A DNA stretch of 64,000 nt from an uncultured Saprospiraceae bacterium (GCA_937951615.1 CALFBH010000017.1:1-64000); one strand, 5' to 3'. Positions 8,987 to 16,733 are shown, counted from the first letter of the stretch. Numbers and translations are program-made. The notes: generated by a model not told the origin, from the sequence alone.

Positions 8987-9685
8987 ATGAAAGATGCCCT
9001 GTTTTTAATTCCTGCACGAGGTGGCTCGAAAGGGATTCCTGGTAAAAATACTAAACTGCTGAACGGAAAGCCCTTAATTGCTTACGCTATAGATGCTGCC
9101 CGCACATTTGTACCTGATACGCAAATCTGTGTGAGTTCTGATTCACCTGAAATAATAAAGTCTGTTCGTGACATGGATATTGAGGTGCCTTTTGTACGTC
9201 CAGCTGAACTGTCGGATGACAAAGCGGGAATGCAAGGGGTGATGATACATGCTTTGAATCATTATGCACGGCAGGGTATTTATTATAATAAAATTGTTTT
9301 GTTACAGCCTACTTCACCTTTCCGTCTGCCTCGGCACATTAAGGAAGCTTATCAGTTGTATGAAGAAAATCTGGAGATGGTTGTTTCTGTGAAGGAAGCA
9401 GAATCAAATCCCTATTATGTTCATTTTAAGGAAAATAAATCCGGATTTTTGGAAAAATTATTACCGGGTTCTTTTAATAGCCGCCAAGTTGTACCTAAAG
9501 TTTATGAGTATAATGGAGCCATATATATTATTAATGCTACAGCGATTCGCGAGAAACCACGTGCACATTTTAAGCTAGTTAAGAAATATGTGATGGATGG
9601 TCTTTATTCTGTTGATATTGATACGCCTATAGATTGGGCTTTTTGCGATTTTCTGCTTCAAAATGGATATATATATGAAAAGTGA
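8987..9685 (+). CDS. neuA: CMP-sugar synthetase, NeuA/PseF-like
   Basis: A 232-residue cytidylyltransferase of the acylneuraminate family, which activates a nonulosonic acid (sialic, legionaminic or pseudaminic acid) with CTP. The nucleotide-binding signature IPARGGSKGIPGKN is at residues 8-21; the second motif, around LLQPTSPFR, is at about 104-112. The substrate cannot be decided; no nonulosonate synthase is in the window. It is 5 bp after the M16 peptidase gene and is followed by a diverged paralogue. Confidence 0.85.
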   Translation: MKDALFLIPARGGSKGIPGKNTKLLNGKPLIAYAIDAARTFVPDTQICVSSDSPEIIKSVRDMDIEVPFVRPAELSDDKAGMQGVMIHALNHYARQGIYYNKIVLLQPTSPFRLPRHIKEAYQLYEENLEMVVSVKEAESNPYYVHFKENKSGFLEKLLPGSFNSRQVVPKVYEYNGAIYIINATAIREKPRAHFKLVKKYVMDGLYSVDIDTPIDWAFCDFLLQNGYIYEK

Positions 9686-9700
9686 GCTTTTTGTGACATA

Positions 9701-9800
9701 AAGTTGTAGTTTTTTGTGTAACTTTAATGAAAGTTGAACATCTGCCTAGCGCATTAAGCAACAAGTTTCGTAAAAAAACGTAGAACATGTACTACAACTT
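9701..9800. repeat. inverted repeat flanking an 80-nt core
   Basis: AAGTTGTAGT at 9701-9710 is perfectly matched by ACTACAACTT at 9791-9800. The interval between them lies in the spacer separating the two cytidylyltransferase-like genes and contains a GTTTCGTAAA segment like those in other spacers. It may be a transcript structure. Confidence 0.45.
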
Positions 9801-9887
9801 CCAGAAATAAATTGTCTCACATCCGATATTTCGACATGTTGATTTTGTTTATTTAATTATCACCCAGAAGAATCTAATCAGAGAGAA

Positions 9888-10607
9888 ATGAAGCAGAGAA
9901 ATACACATTTGAGTCAGTCTGTTTTTGAACACACTTTGTTTATTGTCCCAGCTTATAATATTGGAGACAAAGAGAATGTTCTTTTGACACCATTGAATGG
10001 AAAGCCTTTACTGCATTACGCGCTTGATACTGCTCAACAATTGATTCCGAAAAATCAAATCTGTGTGAGCTCAAATGACATGAATATCATCAATTCAGCA
10101 CTTAATTACGGACAAAATATCCCTTTCAAATTACCTGAAGAACTATCGAGTATGGAGGATGTGGATATAGACGAGATTGTGTTGCACGCCATTGATCATT
10201 ATGCCCGCAAAGGAGGAACTTTTGATAAGGCGGTTGTTTTATCACCTCATGCGCCATTCTGTACAGCCCAGCATATTAAAGAAGCATACGCCTTGTTTGA
10301 TAAAAATACGGATATGGTAGCTTCGGTCAGTCCAAATTCTTCTAAAAAGAAAGAAAAGTTTATAGAAAATAAGGATGGATTTTTAGAAACACTACCTGAT
10401 AATATACCTGTCAATGGATATGACGCTTTTTGTTATAATCAGGTGTTTTCTATTCTCAGAACGACTTCTATCCGACAGCATCCGCGTTCTTTTTTTCGCA
10501 AAGTGCGTAAATACCTCATGGAAGAACTATATGCGACAATGATTTTTCAATCCGAAGACATTAGACGTGGCGAGCATTTAATTCAAGAAGGTTTATTGAT
10601 GGGCTAA
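9888..10607 (+). CDS. degenerate cytidylyltransferase paralogue
   Basis: A 239-residue protein that aligns along its length with the preceding NeuA-like protein: LNGKPLLHYALDTAQ, QICVSSN, IDHYARKGG, HIKEAYALFDKN and the C-terminal FRKVRKYLMEELYA all have counterparts at matching positions. The CTP-binding signature is gone: where the active paralogue has RGGSKGIPGKN, this one has VPAYNIGDKENV (about residues 20-31), without the RxGSKG residues. TSPFR is changed to HAPFC. The reading frame is intact over 239 codons, so it may be a pseudoenzyme kept for another role, such as a partner subunit. Confidence 0.75.
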   Translation: MKQRNTHLSQSVFEHTLFIVPAYNIGDKENVLLTPLNGKPLLHYALDTAQQLIPKNQICVSSNDMNIINSALNYGQNIPFKLPEELSSMEDVDIDEIVLHAIDHYARKGGTFDKAVVLSPHAPFCTAQHIKEAYALFDKNTDMVASVSPNSSKKKEKFIENKDGFLETLPDNIPVNGYDAFCYNQVFSILRTTSIRQHPRSFFRKVRKYLMEELYATMIFQSEDIRRGEHLIQEGLLMG

Positions 10608-10617
10608 ATGTAAAGCT

Positions 10618-10721
10618 TGATTGTTCGATTGCTTCATGGTTATGTGTTTTTTTTTGCGAAGCAATTCAACCATGAAGCAATTCAACCATGAAACAATTCA
10701 ACCATAAAACCATGAAACAAT
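10618..10721. repeat. 16-nt tandem repeat with hinge hairpin
   Basis: Nearly four copies of a 16-nt unit CAATTCAACCATGAAG begin at 10662, 10678 and 10694. A single complementary arm precedes them (about 10619-10644, containing GATTGCTTCATGGTT). Between the arms is a T-run followed by the mini-hairpin TTGCGAAGCAA (10654-10664). The array overlaps the 3' end of the minus-strand glycosyltransferase gene. The same family recurs at 16470-16566. Confidence 0.7.
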
Positions 10722-11484
10722 ACCGCTTCTTTCCCACTCGCTTCAAACGAAACAGTCCTGCCCGAAATCCAATCCATAAATGGTGATAAAAATTTTCCCG
10801 TGCGCCAAAGTGCTTTTGTAAAATACGATAACGATCTTCTAGTGATTCTTTGTGTCGCTGACGAGAAAGTCCACCTGTCTGAAATCCAGCTATAGTCGTA
10901 TGTGTATGTGTTGTTTTTCGACTTTTTTTCAAACATTGAATCACCCAGTCTATATCTGCACACAAATTATTTTCGATATACAAAGGAGCGATACTACGCC
11001 GTACAATAAATGCCTGATGACTCACCACCATACCAAAACGCATAGTTTCCCAGCTTAGATTTTCAGGTAGGCGATGTGGGGTGAGCTGACTGCGCAAGCC
11101 AAGCGGTTCTTTTTGTGCATCGACCATCATGACGTCACCATAAAGCACATCAGTTTCGGGCGTATACTGTGCGAATACTTTTTCAAGGGTATTTTCTGCA
11201 TAAAAAAAATCACCAGCATTGAGGAATAAAACAAAATCACCTTGCGCTTTTTTTAGCCCTTTGTTCATCGCATCATACAGCCCTTTATCAGGTTCGCTTT
11301 GCCAGTCCAACTGACTTTCATATTTTTTTACGATATTCACCGTATGATCTGTCGAAGCTCCATCCAGCACAAGGTATTCAATATGCGGATAGGTCTGACT
11401 AAGTACGCTTTGAATCGTATATTCAATGTCCGCAGCTGCATTATAAGCAACAGTAATAACAGTAATGCTTGGTAAAGTTTTCAC
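10666..11484 (-). CDS. family 2 glycosyltransferase
   Basis: A 272-residue GT2 enzyme with a GTG start (11484). Visible motifs: ITVITVAYNAAADI at the N-terminus, LDGASTDHT (nucleotide binding, about 40-48), the DKGLYDAMNKG stretch and LFLNAGDFF (the DxD-equivalent region). GT2 enzymes use NDP-sugars to build polysaccharides or glycolipids. The last about 18 residues, rich in F, M, L, W and C, are translated from the 16-nt tandem repeat, so the true functional end is probably near residue 254. It may belong to a surface-glycan locus with the NeuA-like gene and the GT4 gene. Confidence 0.85.
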   Translation of the reverse strand: MKTLPSITVITVAYNAAADIEYTIQSVLSQTYPHIEYLVLDGASTDHTVNIVKKYESQLDWQSEPDKGLYDAMNKGLKKAQGDFVLFLNAGDFFYAENTLEKVFAQYTPETDVLYGDVMMVDAQKEPLGLRSQLTPHRLPENLSWETMRFGMVVSHQAFIVRRSIAPLYIENNLCADIDWVIQCLKKSRKTTHTHTTIAGFQTGGLSRQRHKESLEDRYRILQKHFGARENFYHHLWIGFRAGLFRLKRVGKKRYCFMVLWLNCFMVELLHG

Positions 11485-11610
11485 AAAAATAAATTATAAT
11501 CATTTTTTCGCCTGCGAAAAAAGAAAAACAAACCGCGACAGCGCAGCAAAAAAGTCCCGGTCAAATGCTCAAATCCCCCGAAGTAATTCCCAAAGTTAAA
11601 AAAGAAGTCA

Positions 11611-12126
11611 ATGAAAGATTATCAGTTAGCACACGACGAAATTAAGAAAGAAATTAGAAAATATCCGATTTGTTTGCTGGCAAATGATATTAATGTGCCT
11701 ATGAACATTGGAAGTCTCTTTCGGATTGCTGATGCTTTTGGTGTTCAGAAAATATATCTGTGCGGTGATTCTCCTGTGCCGCCCAATAAGAAAATTAGCA
11801 AAACGGCAAGGGCTACGGTGAAAGCAGTGGACTATGAATATCAAAAAAATGCACTTGAAACTGTTAACATTTTAAAAAAAGAGGAATATATAATTGTAAG
11901 CCTTGAAATTACAAAGCATAGTGTGGACATCCGAGATTTTAATATCCAACCGACAGATAAAATTTGTCTGATTATCGGTGCGGAAAGTACAGGCGTTGAA
12001 CAGGCATTATTAGATGCTTCTGATGCAGTGGTGCATATTCCGATGTATGGACAAAACTCCTCGATGAATGTCGCTGCGGCAACCGCAATTGCTGTCTTTG
12101 AACTGGCTAAAAATTATATGCCATAA
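11611..12126 (+). CDS. SpoU/TrmH family RNA 2'-O-methyltransferase
   Basis: A 171-residue SPOUT-fold methyltransferase. The three SpoU motifs are present: NIGSLFRIADAFG (about 31-43), ICLIIGAESTGV (about 127-138) and IPMYGQNSSMNVAAATAI (about 147-164), the last forming the trefoil-knot SAM site. The short length without an N-terminal substrate-binding domain is like the TrmH-type small members. The tRNA or rRNA target is not determined. Confidence 0.88.
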   Translation: MKDYQLAHDEIKKEIRKYPICLLANDINVPMNIGSLFRIADAFGVQKIYLCGDSPVPPNKKISKTARATVKAVDYEYQKNALETVNILKKEEYIIVSLEITKHSVDIRDFNIQPTDKICLIIGAESTGVEQALLDASDAVVHIPMYGQNSSMNVAAATAIAVFELAKNYMP

Positions 12127-12437
12127 AATTATTGGTCGTTGAGTTTGCTAAAACGTCTGGTGATTTGGGCAATAAAACAACCAACATGACCGAGAAATAT
12201 CAAAATGAAAGTGGCGATCTCCTCAATTATGTAAGCTATCATTCCAAACATGGCGGTGGTGCTGAAGAGGTTTTGCAACACAAAAAAAACGGCTCCGAGA
12301 TGGCACATATCACCCTTCATGCCAATGGAGTTATTAACCTTAGAGAAGGACGCAGCAAAGGGAAAGAGTTGGTCGGTTTTGTTAAAAACGGATTGAGTGG
12401 CTTTTCGCCCTCGCCCTCCATCAAACTGCAGGCGTTT
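12127..12437. other. intergenic region with decayed coding-like sequence
   Basis: Two overlapping frames are open here, a plus-strand one from a TTG at 12132 and a minus-strand one with two hydrophobic segments from 12320. Neither is clearly real. The plus-strand GVINLREGRSKG segment resembles GVYNIREG on the minus strand of 2310-2345, indicating a dispersed repeat or an old element remnant. I see no RNA gene. Confidence 0.35.
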
Positions 12438-13694
12438 TTACGGCGTGTTAAGGACGAGTTTTAATAGCTGGAAAATCTGATGCACATATTTTTCTGTGGT
12501 GAATTGAGCCATTGCTTTTTCACGACCTGCTTCGCCCATTTTTGTAGCCTTCTCTCTATTTAATATCAAATACTCCATTTGTGTAGCCAGTTCTTCTGCG
12601 TTGCCTTGGTATAATAATCCATTCACGCCATGCTCCACAAGCTCCGGGGTAGCTCCACTTTCGTAGCCAATGACAGAAATTCCATAAGCCATGGCTTCTG
12701 CCGTCACGCGTCCCATACCTTCGTGCAAAGAACACATCAAAAGCGCGTCTGCCTGCTGATAGATTTCGCTCGGATTGGGAACGTAACCCATGATGCGGAC
12801 TTTATTTTCCAATTGATGTTTTTTGCAAAATTGTTTCATCCGCCAAGTGTAAATCCTTCTGCCTTTACCTACAAAAATCAGTTGAATATTATCGTGTTTT
12901 TGCGACAGCATAAAAAAAGCTTTTAAAGCCTGCATCTGCTGTTTCATGGGATGAATGAGTCCTATATTTAGGAAGGTGAAGGGTTTGCCACTCTCGCCCC
13001 TAGCCCCTAAAGTGGAGTCCTGCGCTTTGTCTGTCAAGTGGGCGGATTCCCCTTTAGGGGCTAGGGGCGGGCGAGAGAGAGCATCCATCTCCTCTTCACC
13101 CATTATCCCATTATACACCAGATGCTTCGGTGCAGTTACTTTCGGCAATACACCATCCAGCAAAGCCTGTGAAATGCTGACCACAGCAGCCGAGCGATTC
13201 ATCCATTTTAGGAAATTTGTCTGCCCAAAAACGTAATTGGTTTTATAATGCTCGCGCACAAATTCTCGGATATGCCAGACATGTTTTTTGCCCAGTCGAT
13301 GTGCCAAATATGCGCCGATTGCAGTAACAGAACTATTGGTATAAATAATATCGGGATTGAGGGCTTTGACTTTTCGGGTGAGTGAGGGCAGGAGGATTTG
13401 GTTTTGTATAATGCGAAGCGGAAAGAGATAATAATTGATAGACACTTTCGTGTAAACCCAGTTGGTAAATGGAGCAATCAGGTATTCAATACCTTCTTCC
13501 TGCAAGGCCTTTGTAAAATCACCTTCTTTCGGACACAGCAAAATGCTTTTTACTCCATGTATTTGCAAACCACGCACCAAGCCCAGCAGAGAGCGATTGG
13601 CACCCATAAGGTCAGCGTAGTGAGTGATGAAGAGGATTTTAAGTGGGCGTGTTGATGTGTTGATGTGTTGTCGTGTTGTGGTGTTTTTCTTCAT
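12438..13694 (-). CDS. family 4 glycosyltransferase with inserted palindromic segment
   Basis: A 418-residue GT-B fold enzyme. The N-terminal domain has ITHYADLMGANRSLLGLVRG (about residues 24-43); the C-terminal GT1-type domain runs from FTFLNIGLIHPMKQQ through SLHEGMGRVTAEAMAYG to TPELVEHGVNGLLY (nucleotide-sugar binding, E-x7-E pattern). Between the two domains (about residues 206-237) lies a low-complexity linker coded by a palindromic DNA element at 12991-13078. The first 17 residues (Asn/Thr-rich) are coded by an intergenic simple repeat, so the native start is uncertain. Likely role: surface polysaccharide synthesis. Confidence 0.85.
   Translation of the reverse strand: MKKNTTTRQHINTSTRPLKILFITHYADLMGANRSLLGLVRGLQIHGVKSILLCPKEGDFTKALQEEGIEYLIAPFTNWVYTKVSINYYLFPLRIIQNQILLPSLTRKVKALNPDIIYTNSSVTAIGAYLAHRLGKKHVWHIREFVREHYKTNYVFGQTNFLKWMNRSAAVVSISQALLDGVLPKVTAPKHLVYNGIMGEEEMDALSRPPLAPKGESAHLTDKAQDSTLGARGESGKPFTFLNIGLIHPMKQQMQALKAFFMLSQKHDNIQLIFVGKGRRIYTWRMKQFCKKHQLENKVRIMGYVPNPSEIYQQADALLMCSLHEGMGRVTAEAMAYGISVIGYESGATPELVEHGVNGLLYQGNAEELATQMEYLILNREKATKMGEAGREKAMAQFTTEKYVHQIFQLLKLVLNTP
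12991..13078. repeat. palindromic element inserted in frame in a coding sequence
   Basis: Left arm 12991-13020 and right arm 13045-13078 are near-perfect reverse complements over about 26-30 bp, built on CCCCTAGCCCCTAAAG and its complement. The element is C-rich on one side and G-rich on the other, unlike the AT-rich surroundings. It is read through in the glycosyltransferase frame and lies in the linker between its two domains. Confidence 0.75.
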
Positions 13695-13800
13695 TATTCG
13701 ACATTCCTTGTTCGTTATTCGATATTCCGTTTGGTATGTTTCATATTTGTGTTTTGATTACAAAACATGAACACTTCAACACTTCAACACCACAACACAA
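13648..13800. repeat. facing simple repeats (GTGTTGATGT / CAACACTTCAAC)
   Basis: The left arm, about 13648-13682, repeats GTGTTGATGT-type units; the right arm, 13768-13800, repeats the complementary ACTTCAACAC-type units. The core (13690-13735) has its own repeat, TTATTCGACATTCC twice. The left arm codes for the N-terminus of the GT4 gene. The same phrase family fills 55899-55970. Confidence 0.65.
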
Positions 13801-15102
13801 TCAGCCTCCATATTTCCCACGAAACTTGCGGGATAAGGCTTTGTGTTTATTGTCCAAATCAACCGTTTTGCCCTGAATAAAAGCCTGCTCGACTTTACAG
13901 GTACGCATATCCAGCGCATCACCAGCACTGATAAAAAATGTAGCATCCTTGCCTTTTTCTAGTGTACCAACTCGGTCGCCAATACCCAATATTTCAGCCG
14001 TATTGGAAGTCAAGGCTTTGACACCTTCTTCATAAGGCAAGCCATAAGCCACTGCCTGTCCAGCCTGAAAAGGCAAATTGAATTGTTGCCAGCCGCCTTC
14101 CATACTTAGTGCAAACAATACACCTTTTTCATGCAAAATCTGTGGTGTTTTGAACGGCTGATCTATATCGTCATCTGTATTGGAAGGGAGGTCTTGGGTA
14201 TTGCCCAGAATGACTGGAATATTATTTTCAGCTAATAAGTCAGCAATTAGCCAGGATTCTTTTCCGCCTATAATGACTGCCTGTACATCTATTTCTTTGA
14301 TAAACTGAATGACATCCGTAATGGCTTGTGCATTATTCGCATGAACAAATAACTTTTTCTCCGCATTAAATAAGCCACTCATGGCTTCCAGTTTCAGGTT
14401 TTTAGTTCTTGCTTTTCTATTGGTATAAGCCTTCGCCTCTTTAAACTGATTTTTAACGATCGTCACCCGTTCTGAATATTTATCATTCTTCTTAGAGGGT
14501 CCAGGCTCTGCCCACCAGCCAGAGCGATTGTGGGTGCGTGGCCAATGCAGGTGAATGCCATCGTCGGTTTTGTATGCGGCATCTTCCCAGTTCCAGCCAT
14601 CCAGTTCGACTATGCTGGATGTGCCTGATACTGTACCGCCTTCGGGAACAATTTGCGCAAGCAGAACGCCATTCGAACGGACTGTTGGCGTGACACGAGA
14701 ATCGGTATTATAAGCAATGATAGAACGGATGTTAGGATTGAATCGCCCGACTTCCCGATTGTCGCGAGTAGAACGTACAGCATCAATTTCTGTCAGCCCA
14801 AGTTGTGAATTGGGTGCAATAAAACCTGGGTAAATTTCTTTGCCACCTGCCTCGATGATTTTATCCCATTCAGCAGGATTGGGGCGGATGACAGTGGCGT
14901 CACCGACCAAGGTGAGTTTGCCATTTTCAAAACCAATGGCACTGTTCTCGATTACTTCTCCATTGCCGAGATGCGCTTTGGCATTGAGAATGAGTATGCT
15001 GCCTTTTTGTGCTGCTGCGGGTGTTTGCTGCGCCAATAAATTGATATTCGCCAATAGCAAAACAAAGATTCCAATAAGTCCGTTTTTCAACATGATGTTC
15101 AA
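13801..15102 (-). CDS. amidohydrolase-like secreted protein without the HxH motif
   Basis: A 433-residue protein with a signal peptide (cleaved near LLAQQT). It has the composite amidohydrolase architecture: an N-terminal beta part (ILNAKAHLGNGEVIENSAIGFENG), the TIM-barrel core, and the closing DRVGTLEKGKDATFFI stretch typical of imidazolonepropionase/dihydroorotase-like enzymes. The usual PGxIDxHxH metal site after strand 1 is replaced by YPGFIAPNSQLG (about 91-102), so the first two metal ligands are missing; FVHANN keeps one His. Bacteroidota genomes often carry such proteins next to an intact homologue, but none is adjacent here. It may be catalytically altered or inactive. Confidence 0.75.
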   Translation of the reverse strand: MNIMLKNGLIGIFVLLLANINLLAQQTPAAAQKGSILILNAKAHLGNGEVIENSAIGFENGKLTLVGDATVIRPNPAEWDKIIEAGGKEIYPGFIAPNSQLGLTEIDAVRSTRDNREVGRFNPNIRSIIAYNTDSRVTPTVRSNGVLLAQIVPEGGTVSGTSSIVELDGWNWEDAAYKTDDGIHLHWPRTHNRSGWWAEPGPSKKNDKYSERVTIVKNQFKEAKAYTNRKARTKNLKLEAMSGLFNAEKKLFVHANNAQAITDVIQFIKEIDVQAVIIGGKESWLIADLLAENNIPVILGNTQDLPSNTDDDIDQPFKTPQILHEKGVLFALSMEGGWQQFNLPFQAGQAVAYGLPYEEGVKALTSNTAEILGIGDRVGTLEKGKDATFFISAGDALDMRTCKVEQAFIQGKTVDLDNKHKALSRKFRGKYGG

Positions 15103-15224
15103 TTTTATCTGGGCAAGATACGGAATTTCCCTTCACCCTTGAATAATAATGTGTGAAAGATTCGTGCATTCCGGGCTAACTTTTTTTAAACGATGCAATT
15201 TGAATTCTATATTTACACCGCTTC

Positions 15225-15917
15225 TTATATTGGAGAAAGAATCATAAAATTGCCCAACTCTATTATAATACCCAAAATGAGGATAAAACCAATTAGTACC
15301 TGAATGTTTTTAAAAAATGAATTCATTCTGATTTTGGGATACAAGAAACCGGCAGCAATTAAAACCAGTATATAAGGCAAAACAACTCCTATAGAATAGC
15401 CTACAAAAAGAGCATCGTCTATGTCGGATAAAGATTGGTCGATTGCCTTTCGTTCTAATAAGGGAAAGATACTTGGAAGCGCAAAAGAAAAAACTTTAAA
15501 AGCAATCAGGTATATACCCAGCCATCTAAACGTTTTGTCAAGTATCGAATTCCCTTTACGCTTGTCAGCAATAAGCTCTGATTTCATATCGCTATCTAGC
15601 AATTCTTCCGAGCTTGTCCTGTTGAATAAACCTATTTTATGTAGATACCAGACACAAAAAATAAAGAATAAAATATTAACCAGAATAACAAAGAGGGCTG
15701 CCATCCATAAATAAGGACTATTAGTGGCAGCAAATAAATAATTGCCGCCTATGGCAAACATCATAACAACCAGAATTGCAAAGATAAAACTGTTTAACCA
15801 GTGCTTCATTGACGTGTCAGTGAATACTTCAAAAATGAAAAAAACAGCCACGAGCAGCAAAAAAACCTTCGGTGTCAGGGTAGCAATCAAGCCAGTTGTT
15901 AGGTAATAATAGAACAT
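15225..15917 (-). CDS. multi-pass membrane protein, unknown
   Basis: A 230-residue protein with about six hydrophobic segments (residues about 5-28, 40-60, 70-92, 128-150, 168-190, 205-226) and a charged cytoplasmic-type loop near 95-125. The overall shape, two halves of three helices with a charged centre, is like small LysE/CcdA-type transporters, but I see no defining motif and do not assign a family. It stands alone between the amidohydrolase-like gene and the tRNA array. Confidence 0.65.
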   Translation of the reverse strand: MFYYYLTTGLIATLTPKVFLLLVAVFFIFEVFTDTSMKHWLNSFIFAILVVMMFAIGGNYLFAATNSPYLWMAALFVILVNILFFIFCVWYLHKIGLFNRTSSEELLDSDMKSELIADKRKGNSILDKTFRWLGIYLIAFKVFSFALPSIFPLLERKAIDQSLSDIDDALFVGYSIGVVLPYILVLIAAGFLYPKIRMNSFFKNIQVLIGFILILGIIIELGNFMILSPI

Positions 15918-16382
15918 GTATAGCTATGTTTTGAAAATTGAGCTAAAAAAATAGTGTTTTAAGTAATTGTTTATCAGTTAATTAAAAGATTTGTCGGAAA
16001 AATAATTTTCCCGAAGGGAACTAAATTTAATTTCAAACCATTGTTTAGTGCGTATTCAATATCGAAATTATATTTCATTATCACAATGACACATAGTACA
16101 CGACATATTATCATAAATAACAACTTCCCTGATTATCGGGGAGGCAACACCCCGGTTCCCTGTGATCCCGGAAGCCGTGATATTCCGAATATCGCCGCAA
16201 TTGCCCATACGGGCAAACGTCCATTCTAACAACTCGCTAAAAGTAGTCGTAGTTGTTAGAAAGCAGCTACGACAAAGCAATTTACCATTATTTTACTTAC
16301 CGTCGTAGTCTGCCCGGATTCTTAAATTGAATGTTGGAAATTAAATTCATCGTTCATCATTTAACATTCATCATTACAAAAA
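15918..16382. other. structured intergenic region before tRNA array
   Basis: This 465-bp gap holds several hairpins: CGGGG/CCCCG at about 16137-16154, GCCC/GGGC at about 16203-16214, and a perfect GTCGTAG/CTACGAC pair at about 16246-16278, with a third GTCGTAG near 16303-16310. The part 16120-16320 is locally GC-richer than its flanks. A TTCATC-type simple repeat follows (16345-16378). Short ORFs on both strands are not convincing. It may encode a small structured RNA. Confidence 0.4.
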
Positions 16383-16456
16383 GGTAGCGTAGTTCAATCA
16401 GGCAGAGCAGGGGATTGTCTATCCTCAAGTTGCGGGTTCGATTCCCGTCGTTACCG
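16383..16456 (+). tRNA. tRNA-Asp (GTC)
   Basis: Acceptor arms GGTAGCG/CGTTACC pair, D stem GTTC/GAGC, anticodon stem GGGGA/TCCTC, T arm GCGGG/CCCGT, discriminator G73 as expected for Asp. The anticodon loop reads TTGTCTA, giving anticodon GTC but a T at position 37, where a purine is usual. No CCA is encoded. Confidence 0.82.
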
Positions 16457-16469
16457 CTAAATTTCATGG

Positions 16470-16566
16470 CTCAATTGCTGTATTGTTCAATTGTTTCATA
16501 GTTAGGTTTTTTTGCTACGCAAAAAACATGAAGCAATGTAACAGTGAGACCATGAAACCATGAAAA
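16470..16566. repeat. facing repeat element with GCTACGC hinge
   Basis: The spacer between tRNA-Asp and tRNA-Ala has a left arm with ATTGTTCAATTGTTTCATAG and a right arm with CATGAAGCAATG and ACCATGAAACCATGAA, joined by a hinge of 8-bp stem T-run GC, triloop TAC, GC A-run (16507-16526). It belongs to the same phrase family as 10618-10721. Confidence 0.65.
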
Positions 16567-16568
16567 AG

Positions 16569-16641
16569 GGGAGTACATGTCCAAGGCAGGCGATGTTGCT
16601 TTGCAAGCAACGTGTGATGGGTTCGATTCCCATAACTTCCA
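16569..16641 (+). tRNA. tRNA-Ala (TGC)
   Basis: The anticodon stem GTTGC/GCAAC is perfect with loop TTTGCAA (anticodon TGC). The T arm is ATGGG/CCCAT. The acceptor stem keeps the G3-U70 wobble, the main identity element of tRNA-Ala, with discriminator A. The D stem pairs poorly and the 7-66 pair is A-A, so the gene looks diverged. No CCA is encoded. Confidence 0.72.
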
Positions 16642-16654
16642 CTGGTTCTAAACT

Positions 16655-16726
16655 CTAGGCGTAGCTTAACGGGAGAGCACTGCATTTGGAATGCAGACGG
16701 TGTAGGTTCGACTCCTACTGCTTAGA
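16655..16726 (+). tRNA. tRNA-Pro (TGG)
   Basis: Acceptor arms CTAGGCG/TGCTTAG, D stem GCTT/GAGC, anticodon stem CTGCA/TGCAG, loop TTTGGAA giving TGG, T arm GTAGG/CCTAC, C1-G72 and A73 as in tRNA-Pro. Position 37 is A, although tRNA-Pro normally has G37, the target of TrmD. No CCA is encoded. Confidence 0.8.
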
Positions 16727-16733
16727 CAAATAC

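Noticed and set aside
12129-12464. Overlapping ORFs on both strands after the SpoU gene (110 aa plus, 63 aa minus)
   Set aside because: TTG start and odd composition on plus, hydrophobic but unsupported on minus; more like a decayed repeat segment.
16041-16280. Short ORFs, one with a CxxCH-like string
   Set aside because: No signal peptide or haem-protein context; the region is better explained by hairpins.
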